NCBI GenBank assembly: GCA_964575675.1
Contig: CAZNRY010000202.1
Span: forward strand, 1 to 6,189
Origin: CAZNRY01 sp964575675
Lineage (GTDB): Bacteria; Eisenbacteria; RBG-16-71-46; CAIMUX01; VGJL01
Reading direction: 5' to 3'
Length of the DNA: 6,189 nt
The translations under genes were made by a program, and so were the position numbers. Shown one piece after another: positions 1-5,313 of this stretch. Below the pieces are notes generated by a model. It was not told the DNA's origin, ran no database searches, and was given only the letters and a program-made list of their open reading frames with translations. Within the stretch, counting starts at the first letter, position 1. Every line of letters begins with the position of its first letter.

Positions 1-432
1 CTGTGTCCCCTCCTGAAGGAACGGGAATGGGACGAGCGTGGGGACTCGTATCTCGCGTGCGTGATCGAGCTGATGCGTGACCGCCTCTGCTTCGTCCACG
101 AGTTTCCGTCCCTCGCCGATTGGTTCTTCGTCGATCCCGCCGCCTATGACGAGGCGGCGGCGCGCAAGAGATGGACGCCGGCGAGCGGTGAGCTCCTGCG
201 CGAGATCCTGCCCCGGCTCGGCGCCGTCGAGCCATTCGATCCCGCCGCGCTAGAGGGCGTTGTGAAGTCCTTCGCCGAGGGGAAGGGGGTCGCGACGGGC
301 GATTTGATCCACCCACTCCGGTTGGCGGTGAGCGGCGTGGGGCGCGGGCCCGGTCTCTTCGAGATGCTCGCCGTTCTGGGACGCGAAACGGTCCTGCGCA
401 GGGTCGGCCGCGCGATCGCGGAGCTGGGGTAG
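1..432 (+). CDS. gltX: Glutamate--tRNA ligase (GluRS), C-terminal part, cut by the window start
   Basis: This frame is open from base 1 to a TAG at 430-432, giving the last 143 residues; the start codon lies upstream. GluRS attaches glutamate to tRNA-Glu in the cytoplasm, using ATP. What is visible is the helical C-terminal anticodon-binding region. The best signature is near the end: IHPLRLAVSGVGRGPGLFE, followed by LAVLGRETVLRRV and a closing short helix, which matches the conserved GluRS ending (PLR-A-(S/T)-G...GPGLFE...LG-E-VL-R). Bacterial GluRS is usually about 470-500 residues, so the Rossmann catalytic domain with its HIGH and KMSKS motifs (roughly 330-350 residues) is off the window. 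An internal GTG at 61 is not the real start because homologous sequence continues upstream of it. A tRNA-Glu gene lies about 1.6 kb downstream on the same strand. The assignment rests on the C-terminal signature. The sequence does not show whether the enzyme is discriminating or also charges tRNA-Gln. Confidence 0.9.
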   Translation: MCPLLKEREWDERGDSYLACVIELMRDRLCFVHEFPSLADWFFVDPAAYDEAAARKRWTPASGELLREILPRLGAVEPFDPAALEGVVKSFAEGKGVATGDLIHPLRLAVSGVGRGPGLFEMLAVLGRETVLRRVGRAIAELG

Positions 433-482
433 GCGTGCGCGAGATGACGCGGCGATCGGGCGGAATCGTTGGGGGTAGGCGG

Positions 483-511
483 TTGCGCCACGCTTCACCC
501 TCTGATAGCTT
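483..511 (+). promoter_or_regulatory. Possible sigma-70 promoter giving a near-leaderless mRNA
   Basis: TTGCGC at 483-488 and TAGCTT at 506-511 are separated by 17 bp. Each matches only three of six consensus bases. Transcription would start about 7 nt after the -10 box, at 518-519, directly before the ATG at 520. The downstream gene has no Shine-Dalgarno sequence, which fits leaderless translation. The same -35 hexamer recurs before the tRNA at 2016. The boxes are weak in themselves; the geometry is what makes them worth listing. Confidence 0.35.
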
Positions 512-519
512 CCCGCGAC

Positions 520-1974
520 ATGAGCGCTAAGAGCTGGCATCAGGCACTCGAGTTCGGGGACGGCGAGCCGCTGGTCCGCCTCCTCGAGGATGCGAGTCCG
601 GAGGAGTTGACCTCCGAGATCACCCGCCGGCTCGCCCGCAAGGCCACCGAGGACGATTTCTACCTGGCCGTTGGACGCGCCGCGGTCCGATCGACGCGCT
701 ATGAAGGCTTGGGATCCGGCAGGGTCCCGCACGGTCTTTTCATGTTGAGGGCCCATCGCGAGCTCGGTTCCCGACTCACGCCGGACTTGCGCCCGTATCC
801 TCTCGTGGCGGCCGCGAGAAGGGTCCACACCGAGATCCACGATCCGGATTTCGGTCCGACACGGCTTCTGGTTTTCGCCGCCGTCGCGGAAGGCAACAAG
901 GAGGAGATCCGCGATGCGTATCTCGATGCCGTGCGGTTCGGCGACACCGACGTCGCGGACCACATCTTCGCCTGGCTGTTCAAGAACCTGACCGCCGACG
1001 AGATGTCGGATCTTCTCTGGACGGGAGGCATCCACGGCGTCGGCCAGGGAAGCTTCAAGCTGACCGGCGCGGTCGAGGTCTTCCACCTCCTGCAGGGGAT
1101 CGGTTGGCAGCACGGCGATGTCCTTCTTCGGGGGGCCGTCCGGCATCAGGCGCATCCGCTGACCGGGGAGAATCCGTTCGAGGAGGTGCGCGATCGGATC
1201 GAGTCTGCGGAGATGCTCGCGCGGGCCCGTCGTCGTCTACCCGGCGAGCGGGGAAGGGGTGAGGACAAGCCCGCGAGCATTTGGGACCTCGCGCTGGAGT
1301 GGGCCTCCGCCTCGGCCGCAGAGCGCACCGACCTGGCCGCGCGGCGGCTCGTGGGGGATTGGGCGCTCGAGGACTACTGGGAGGCGGTCTCGCTGGGCGC
1401 GGCCATCCTCTTCCTCGGCGCCAGCGCCTCGGGGCTACCCGTCTCGCGCGCCGCGCGGATGGTTGTCGCGATTCACGGTCTGCGAAGCATGATCCGGCAA
1501 GGGGGACTCAATCAGAAAGTGCTCGCGAGCCTCCTGGCCGGGCGCACTCCCGAGTTCGCCGGCGTCGAATCGCGCTGGGTCGATGCTGGGGTCCGGCTCC
1601 TCGAGGCGAGCCTTCGGGCCTCGCGCCTATCAGCCGACCAGATCGGTACCGTCCTCGAAAGCTGGCAAGCGGACGCCGCGCTCGGCTGCGTCGCGTCCAC
1701 CTCGGCCGATCCGGCGAGTCTCACGAACTTGATTCCACTCATCGACCACCGCCTCGCCTTCCTCCACGGCTTGGAGGGGCTGGGGCCGGCATTCCACCTC
1801 GCGCAGTGCGAGGCCTTCCATGCTGCCCGCTCACCCTACCGATGGGTTCACGTAGCGGCCTGCGCTTGGCTTTGCGCGATCTGGCCGGACCGGGGGCTTC
1901 TCGACGAGCCGACCCTGGCGGATCTGGCCGACCGAAGGAGACGAAGCCTGGCCAGGGAGAGGCGAAGCCGGTGA
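520..1974 (+). CDS. Hypothetical cytoplasmic His/Trp-rich, probably all-helical protein
   Basis: This is a 484-residue protein with no signal peptide or clear membrane segment. I do not recognise a named family with confidence. The composition (Ala, Leu, Arg, Glu; few Gly/Pro runs) and regular amphipathic spacing suggest stacked helices. Histidine-bearing segments stand out: VHTEIHDP, GGIHGVGQG (His172), FHLLQGIGWQH (His189, Trp196, His198), VRHQAHP (His209, His212) and a C-terminal cluster, DHRLAFLHG...AFHLAQCEAFH (His410, 416, 426, 434). The 'IGWxH...VLLRGxVRH' stretch vaguely recalls helical domains of questin-oxidase-like proteins and of some Rieske-linked proteins, so a metal or oxidoreductase role is possible but unproven. 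I chose the ATG at 520 (MSAKSWHQ). An in-frame TTG at 469 would add 17 unconvincing residues. No Shine-Dalgarno site precedes 520. The gene begins 87 nt after gltX and ends 81 nt before the tRNA. The C-terminus is a basic tail (RRRRSLARERRSR). Confidence 0.75.
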   Translation: MSAKSWHQALEFGDGEPLVRLLEDASPEELTSEITRRLARKATEDDFYLAVGRAAVRSTRYEGLGSGRVPHGLFMLRAHRELGSRLTPDLRPYPLVAAARRVHTEIHDPDFGPTRLLVFAAVAEGNKEEIRDAYLDAVRFGDTDVADHIFAWLFKNLTADEMSDLLWTGGIHGVGQGSFKLTGAVEVFHLLQGIGWQHGDVLLRGAVRHQAHPLTGENPFEEVRDRIESAEMLARARRRLPGERGRGEDKPASIWDLALEWASASAAERTDLAARRLVGDWALEDYWEAVSLGAAILFLGASASGLPVSRAARMVVAIHGLRSMIRQGGLNQKVLASLLAGRTPEFAGVESRWVDAGVRLLEASLRASRLSADQIGTVLESWQADAALGCVASTSADPASLTNLIPLIDHRLAFLHGLEGLGPAFHLAQCEAFHAARSPYRWVHVAACAWLCAIWPDRGLLDEPTLADLADRRRRSLARERRSR

Positions 1975-2015
1975 GAGCGATGAGATCCCGGCCGGCCGAT
2001 TCCGCAGAAACGGAG

Positions 2016-2045
2016 TTGCGCAGTCCGGATCGGTTTTCCTAAACT
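2016..2045 (+). promoter_or_regulatory. Probable promoter of the tRNA-Glu gene
   Basis: TTGCGC at 2016-2021 and TAAACT at 2040-2045 are separated by 18 bp. The -10 box matches four of six consensus bases and the -35 box three. The expected transcription start is around 2052, only a few bases before the mature tRNA 5' end at 2056, which is normal for a single tRNA unit. Together with the downstream terminator, this makes the tRNA an independent transcription unit. Confidence 0.5.
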
Positions 2046-2055
2046 GACGATTCGA

Positions 2056-2130
2056 GGCGCTATCGTCTAGGGGTTAGGACGGATGGTTCTCAGCCATCTA
2101 ACCGGGGTTCGAATCCCCGTAGCGCTACCA
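2056..2130 (+). tRNA. tRNA-Glu (anticodon CUC), CCA encoded
   Basis: The sequence folds into a complete 75-nt cloverleaf. The acceptor stem pairs 2056-2062 with 2120-2126. The short D stem GTC/GAC (2065-2067, 2078-2080 region) has the D-loop TAGGGGTTAG. The anticodon stem GATGG/CCATC (2082-2086, 2094-2098) encloses the loop TTCTCAG, with anticodon CTC at 2089-2091. The T stem CGGGG/CCCCG encloses TTCGAAT. Discriminator A73 (2127) and an encoded CCA (2128-2130) follow. The TCGTCTAG run at positions 8-15 is typical of bacterial tRNA-Glu. It reads GAG, a codon well used in this GC-rich sequence. The terminal pair is G1-U72 instead of the usual G1-C72. The D-loop reads GGTTA, so the extra base U20a typical of tRNA-Glu is present. 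Confidence 0.97.
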
Positions 2131-2135
2131 GCCTA

Positions 2136-2173
2136 GAGAGCCGCGCGGGTCAGACCGCGCGGTTCTCCTTTTT
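2136..2173 (+). terminator. Rho-independent terminator after tRNA-Glu
   Basis: A 13-bp GC-rich stem (2136-2148 with 2155-2167, one G-U pair) closes a 6-nt loop (GTCAGA). After one C it is followed by TTTTT at 2169-2173. It starts 5 nt after the encoded CCA, so it ends the tRNA transcript and isolates it from the downstream secreted-protein genes. Confidence 0.92.
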
Positions 2174-2400
2174 CCGGGCCGCGGCCGTCCGACCTGGCGC
2201 CGGGCCCCCGCGGGGCTCCGGACTCGAGAAACTGCATGAAGTCGCGGACCTATTGCCTTATGGATAGGTCCGTTGCGCGCCCGACGGATGTAACGCCTTC
2301 GCGAGGACTGGACCAGTCAATCCCCCGAACCCCAACCGGCTCCAATCTTTCCCTGCTCGTTTCTCGAGATTTCGCTTCATCCCTCCGCAGCCTATTCCGA
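2174..2400. other. Intergenic region with inverted repeats, no convincing gene
   Basis: Between the tRNA terminator and the promoter of the secreted-protein gene I see no coding sequence with a ribosome binding site or protein-like composition. The stretch holds GC-rich self-complementary words (GGCCGCGGCC at 2177-2186, CCCCGCGGGG at 2206-2215) and a 9-bp perfect inverted repeat at 2245-2272. The rest, around 2280-2400, is less GC-rich than the genes and featureless to my reading. Confidence 0.6.
2245..2272. repeat. 9-bp perfect inverted repeat
   Basis: CGGACCTAT at 2245-2253 is exactly complementary to ATAGGTCCG at 2264-2272, with a 10-base loop (TGCCTTATGG); a G-T pair extends it by one. 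No T-run follows on either strand, so it is not an ordinary terminator. It lies about 130 bp before the -35 box of the downstream promoter. It could be a protein-binding site, a remnant of a mobile element, or chance. Confidence 0.5.
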
Positions 2401-2429
2401 TTGACAGGAGGGGTGGCAAATGTTATTCT
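2401..2429 (+). promoter_or_regulatory. Strong sigma-70 promoter with extended -10
   Basis: TTGACA at 2401-2406 is a perfect -35 box. After 17 bp comes TATTCT at 2424-2429, preceded by TGT (2421-2423), which makes an extended -10 element. Transcription should start near 2436. The first gene downstream begins at 2790, so this predicts a 5' leader of about 350 nt. It is the best-matching promoter in the window. Confidence 0.75.
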
Positions 2430-2461
2430 TACTGCGGCTCAGGAACCACGTTAGGCGATCG

Positions 2462-2500
2462 CAACTAGTAACTGAGTTTTTGAGACGAGGGTTCTAGTTG
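2462..2500 (+). repeat. 7-bp inverted repeat at the start of the predicted leader
   Basis: CAACTAG (2462-2468) and CTAGTTG (2494-2500) are complementary and separated by 25 bases that include a run of five T. In RNA this would be a large 5' stem-loop beginning about 26 nt after the predicted transcription start. As DNA it could be an operator. The stem is AT-rich and only moderately stable, so significance is uncertain. Confidence 0.35.
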
Positions 2501-2743
2501 GCAGCTTTGCTTCAATTGGGGGGCGCCCTCCGAGGCGCCGACCGCATCATGGCCAGCACGGCGGAACCCTGCCGGCCTATCGTCCGATTTCATACTTTCC
2601 ACCAGGTACGCGAGTTGTCTTCCTACATGTTGTGCCGGACGGGATCCGTGCGCGTGTCTCGCGCGGTTCGTCCTCGTTCTTCAAACCCGTTGTCGACACT
2701 TTCTATAGATGCGCGCGCTACTGGACCCATTTCCGGTCCCAAG

Positions 2744-2768
2744 CCCGTGCGGGCATTCCCCGCGCGGG
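2744..2768 (+). promoter_or_regulatory. Strong leader hairpin just upstream of the ribosome binding site
   Basis: CCCGTGCGGG (2744-2753) pairs with CCCGCGCGGG (2759-2768) over 10 bp, with one G-U pair and a 5-nt loop (CATTC). It ends 10 nt before the Shine-Dalgarno site. Each arm is itself nearly palindromic (GCCCGTGCGGGC and CCCCGCGCGGGG), so two small hairpins are an alternative fold. There is no U-tract, so simple termination is unlikely. RNA stabilisation or control of translation is possible. Confidence 0.5.
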
Positions 2769-2778
2769 GTCACCGTCT

Positions 2779-2784
2779 GGGAGG
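2779..2784 (+). promoter_or_regulatory. Shine-Dalgarno site that fixes the start at 2790
   Basis: GGGAGG lies 5 nt before the ATG at 2790. It selects this start over an in-frame ATG at 2709, which would put 27 non-signal residues ahead of the signal peptide, and over an ATG at 2817, which has no such site. Confidence 0.85.
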
Positions 2785-2789
2785 ATCCG

Positions 2790-5246
2790 ATGAGAAACTT
2801 TGGTAACACGCGATGTATGAAGCTTGCTCTCGCAGCGACGATGGGCGTCTTGCTCCTCGTCGGGATGAGCGCGAGTGCTTGGGCGCTGCCGGTCGTGGAT
2901 GAGAACTTCAGCTACGCCGCCGGCTCCGCTCTCGTCGGCCAAGGGGGTTGGGCCCAGACAGGGACAACCACCACGAACCCGATCTTGGTCACGGCGCCTA
3001 CCTTGTCCTATCCGGGATACCCCGGGTCCGGCATTGGTAACGCTACGACCCTGCTCATCACTGGGCAGGATGCGAACAAGACCTTCACCGGGATCACCGC
3101 GGGTAACGCCTACGCGGCCATGTTGGTGAACATGAACGCCGCGACCGCCACGGGTGACTACTTCTTCCACTTCTTCGATGGCGCCGTGACCTCGAACATC
3201 TTCCGCGCCCGGCTCTTGGCGAAGAAGGACCCGGCGTCCACGAACTATGCCCTCGGCATACAAGTCGGTTCCGGCACGACGACCACCGTCTACACCGGTT
3301 ACAGTTACGCGGTTGGCACGACCTACCTGGTGGTCGTGAAGTACGAGTACGTTGCCGGCACTACCAACGACATCGTTTCGCTCTTCGTCGACCCAGCCAT
3401 CAGCACGACGGAGCCCTTGCCGACTCTGACGACCACCGATGCGACGCAGGCGGATGCGACCAACGTCGATGCGATCGGACTTCGCCAGGGTGGATCCACG
3501 AGCGGCGCCCAGCCGATCGTGGATGGGATCCGCGTCGGGTCCGACTGGGGCGACGTGGTTGTCGGATCCCCCATCGAGCCGACGGGTGCTTGCTGCGATA
3601 CGGCGACGGGCGCGTGCACGATCACGACCCAGGCCGCCTGCGGATTCACTTGGCTCGGCCAGGATATACCGTGCAACACGACGACCTGCCCGAACCCGGA
3701 TCCTCTGGGCGCGTGCTGCAACGCGGTGACCGCCGCCTGCACGCTCACGACGGCGAGTGCCTGCGTGGCGCCGAACGTCTGGAACGGCGCGGTGACATCC
3801 TGCACGCCGAACCCCTGCGCGGCGATCGACAAGACCCTCTGTGAGATCGCGGCGGACGATCCGGTCACCATGCGCCCCGTCCTCGAGGGAGCGTTCGTCC
3901 ATGTCACGGGTCTCGCCCTCGTCAACGACCACCAGTGGCAGCTCACGAACATCGACTTCGAGATCACGGACGGCGAGTGCTGCGTCTCGGTATTCGCGGG
4001 CGGCACGGCGTGGCCGACGGTGCTCGCGGGCGACATGATCGATGTGGTTGGGACCGTTGGCTTCTACAACGGCAAGACCGAGATCATGACGCCGAGCCTC
4101 ACGATCACGGTTCTGAGCAGCGGCAATCCGCTGCCCAGCCCGGCCGAGATCACGACCTTCGAGCTCGCCACCCAGGGCGAGACCTACGATGACTGCTTCA
4201 TCAAGATCCGCTGCGTCCAGATCGTCGGCGGGGATGCTTGGCCGATCGCCGGATCGAATGCCAATATCCAGATCGACGACGGCAGCGGCGTCACGATCAT
4301 GCGGATCGACAAAGAGACCGATATCGACGGAACGCCGGCGCCGGTCGGCAAGTTCACGGTGATCGGGCTCGGAACTCAGTTCGACAGCACCTCGCCCTAT
4401 TCGGACAACTACCAGATCCTGCCGCGCAGCCTCGGCGATCTGATCTTCGACTGCACGGCTGCCTGCTGCGATCCGGCGGGGAACTGCACGGTCACGCTCC
4501 AGAGCGAGTGCTTGGCTCCGAGCGTGTGGCACGCCGAGTGGGCGACTTGCGTGCCCAACAACTGCCCCATCCCGACCGGGGCGTGCTGCGATGCGGCCGG
4601 ACTCTGCACGGTTACGATACCGGCCGAATGCTTGGCTCCCAGTGTCTGGCACGGCGAGTGGGCGACCTGCGACGTGGCGAGCTGCCCGATGCCGGTCGGC
4701 GCTTGCTGCTTCCTCGACGGTCACTGCGAGCTCCTGACCGAGGCCGAATGCACGGCCGCCCCGGACCATGTCCAGTGGATACCGGGAATCACCTGTGGCG
4801 AAGCGGCGATCCCGCCATGCGCCCAGCCGGCAGCATGCTGCGACCCGGCAACCGGCGCGTGCTCACTCCTGCTCGCTCAGTTCTGCGAGCCGCCGCTGGT
4901 GTGGCATGGTGATCTGACCTGCGTGCCGACGAACCCGTGTCCGCAGCCCGGCGCGTGCTGCGATCCGAACACGGGCACCTGCACCTTCGTCCTGGCGGAG
5001 AACTGTCCGCAGGGGTGGATGTGGTTGGTCGGCGTCGCGTGCGTGCCCACGAATCCTTGCCCGCCGCCGGTTCCGACCGGGGCGTGCTGCGATCCGCAGG
5101 GCCTGTGCACGATCACGACGCAGGTTGAGTGCGTTGCTCCGAGTATTTGGCACCCCGAGTGGACAAGCTGCGTGCCGAACTTCTGCCCGCCGCCGGTCCC
5201 GACGGAAAAAACGACCTGGGGCAAGATCAAGGCCAACTACCGCTAG
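2790..5246 (+). CDS. Secreted multidomain protein: ConA-like domain, OB-fold-like region and eight six-Cys GACC repeats
   Basis: This is an 818-residue exported protein. Residues 1-32 are a signal peptide with an n-region MRNFGNTRCMK, a hydrophobic core and an ASAWA cleavage site before LPVVDENFSY. Residues 33-264 contain no cysteine and look like a ConA/laminin-G-type beta-sandwich (DENFSY, TTYLVVVKYEY, IVDGIRVG at 243-250), a module I associate with FCB-group secreted proteins. Two six-Cys repeats follow (266-343). Residues 347-555 look like an extracytoplasmic OB-fold-type region (GDMIDVVGTVGFYNGKTEI at 414-432, IQIDDGSG at 493-500, YQILPRS at 541-547). Six more repeats fill 557-799. The protein ends in TEKTTWGKIKANYR, with no hydrophobic anchor or LPXTG motif. 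Function is unknown; carbohydrate binding or surface adhesion is only an inference from the sandwich domain. The gene is led by a strong distant promoter and followed 67 nt later by a second secreted repeat protein. Confidence 0.88.
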   Translation: MRNFGNTRCMKLALAATMGVLLLVGMSASAWALPVVDENFSYAAGSALVGQGGWAQTGTTTTNPILVTAPTLSYPGYPGSGIGNATTLLITGQDANKTFTGITAGNAYAAMLVNMNAATATGDYFFHFFDGAVTSNIFRARLLAKKDPASTNYALGIQVGSGTTTTVYTGYSYAVGTTYLVVVKYEYVAGTTNDIVSLFVDPAISTTEPLPTLTTTDATQADATNVDAIGLRQGGSTSGAQPIVDGIRVGSDWGDVVVGSPIEPTGACCDTATGACTITTQAACGFTWLGQDIPCNTTTCPNPDPLGACCNAVTAACTLTTASACVAPNVWNGAVTSCTPNPCAAIDKTLCEIAADDPVTMRPVLEGAFVHVTGLALVNDHQWQLTNIDFEITDGECCVSVFAGGTAWPTVLAGDMIDVVGTVGFYNGKTEIMTPSLTITVLSSGNPLPSPAEITTFELATQGETYDDCFIKIRCVQIVGGDAWPIAGSNANIQIDDGSGVTIMRIDKETDIDGTPAPVGKFTVIGLGTQFDSTSPYSDNYQILPRSLGDLIFDCTAACCDPAGNCTVTLQSECLAPSVWHAEWATCVPNNCPIPTGACCDAAGLCTVTIPAECLAPSVWHGEWATCDVASCPMPVGACCFLDGHCELLTEAECTAAPDHVQWIPGITCGEAAIPPCAQPAACCDPATGACSLLLAQFCEPPLVWHGDLTCVPTNPCPQPGACCDPNTGTCTFVLAENCPQGWMWLVGVACVPTNPCPPPVPTGACCDPQGLCTITTQVECVAPSIWHPEWTSCVPNFCPPPVPTEKTTWGKIKANYR
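3585..3818 (+). repeat. First block of six-Cys GACC repeats (units 1-2)
   Basis: Unit 1 (residues 266-300) has the cysteine pattern CC-x6-C-x7-C-x10-C-x4-C with a CGFTWLG core. Unit 2 (307-343) has CC-x6-C-x7-C-x12-C-x4-C with APNVW in place of GFTW. Each unit carries six Cys, enough for three disulfides in an exported protein. The linkers are short and Pro-rich (PNPDPL). Unit 1 is much closer to the repeats of the next gene than to the other units here. Confidence 0.9.
3828..4454 (+). other. OB-fold-like region inserted between the two repeat blocks
   Basis: This encodes residues 347-555 of the secreted protein. The pattern 'V-V-G-V...F.I.D...V.V.AG..W...GD.IDVVGTV...NG.TEI' and a second similar half (VQIVGG...IQIDDGSG...GKFTVIGLG) are typical of OB-fold domains in secreted bacterial proteins, possibly as a tandem pair. 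It contains six cysteines (351, 397, 398, 469, 475, 555) and no repeat unit. No catalytic motif was recognised. The fold call comes from pattern memory and not from an alignment. Confidence 0.55.
4458..5186 (+). repeat. Second block of six-Cys GACC repeats (units 3-8)
   Basis: Six units lie at residues 557-592, 597-632, 637-677, 681-717, 721-757 and 764-799. All keep a CC pair, a third Cys, exactly seven residues, then a fourth Cys, a Trp-containing stretch and two more Cys. Units 3, 4 and 8 share x5/x7/x12/x4 spacing and an APS(V/I)WH core. Units 6 and 7 share x6/x7/x11/x5 spacing and CVPTNPCP endings. Unit 5 is divergent (x5/x7/x14/x7). The repeats probably form a rigid, disulfide-linked rod. 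Confidence 0.9.
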
Positions 5247-5264
5247 GCCGTAATCACGAACAAA

Positions 5265-5299
5265 CCGAGGCCCGCCTCCTGAGAGAGGCGGGCCTTCGG
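5265..5299 (+). terminator. Intercistronic hairpin without a U-tract
   Basis: AGGCCCGCCTC (5268-5278) pairs perfectly with GAGGCGGGCCT (5285-5295) around a 6-nt loop. A further CCG/CGG clamp is set off by a bulge (5265-5267 with 5297-5299). What follows is G-rich (TAGGGGGG) and not a T-run, so it is at best a weak or factor-assisted terminator on this strand. It ends only 2-3 nt before the Shine-Dalgarno site of the next gene. Partial termination, RNA processing or masking of that site are alternatives. Confidence 0.6.
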
Positions 5300-5300
5300 T

Positions 5301-5308
5301 AGGGGGGT
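5301..5308 (+). promoter_or_regulatory. G-rich Shine-Dalgarno site for the second secreted protein
   Basis: AGGGGGGT lies 5 nt before the ATG at 5314 and can pair with the 16S rRNA tail. It abuts the intercistronic hairpin. A classical signal peptide follows the ATG directly, which supports this start. Confidence 0.7.
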
Positions 5309-5313
5309 CTGTA

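Larger units (their letters stand above)
2436..2789 (+). other. Predicted long untranslated 5' leader
   Basis: The predicted transcript runs about 350 nt before the start codon at 2790. Open frames inside it have no ribosome binding site and do not look like proteins. Visible structure includes a GGCGCC...GGCGCC stem at 2522-2539, a GGACC/GGTCC hairpin at 2723-2739 and a strong hairpin at 2744-2768. I do not recognise a known riboswitch class. Base composition is lower in GC than in the flanking genes in its first half. Confidence 0.5.

Noticed and set aside
250..1155. 301-codon open frame on the - strand
   Set aside because: It overlaps both gltX and the hypothetical gene antisense, has an Arg/Asp/Gly-rich composition typical of GC-rich shadows, and cannot coexist with the clear GluRS C-terminus.
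1281..2042. 253-codon + strand open frame overlapping the hypothetical gene in another frame
   Set aside because: The product is Arg/Gly/Pro-rich with no domain-like pattern, and it runs into the tRNA promoter. The 520-1974 frame has much more protein-like composition.
2177..2215. GC-rich palindromes GGCCGCGGCC and CCCCGCGGGG as regulatory sites
   Set aside because: Such words are expected by chance in DNA this GC-rich. There is no second copy of either in a comparable position and no nearby promoter.
2709..2789. N-terminal extension of the first secreted protein from ATG 2709
   Set aside because: It would put 27 non-hydrophobic residues before a normal signal peptide. A good Shine-Dalgarno site precedes ATG 2790, and the extension overlaps the leader hairpins.
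2498..2806. 102-codon + strand open frame in the leader
   Set aside because: It has no ribosome binding site, has a random-like Arg/Ser-rich composition, and overlaps the start of the secreted-protein gene. The same reasons apply to the 72-codon frame at 2236-2454.
2718..4769. Very long open frame on the - strand (683 codons) opposite the first secreted protein
   Set aside because: Its product is a low-complexity Arg/Ala/Asp/Gly-rich sequence without recognisable domains or a ribosome binding site. It mirrors the codon bias of the + strand gene, which has a signal peptide, domains and repeats.
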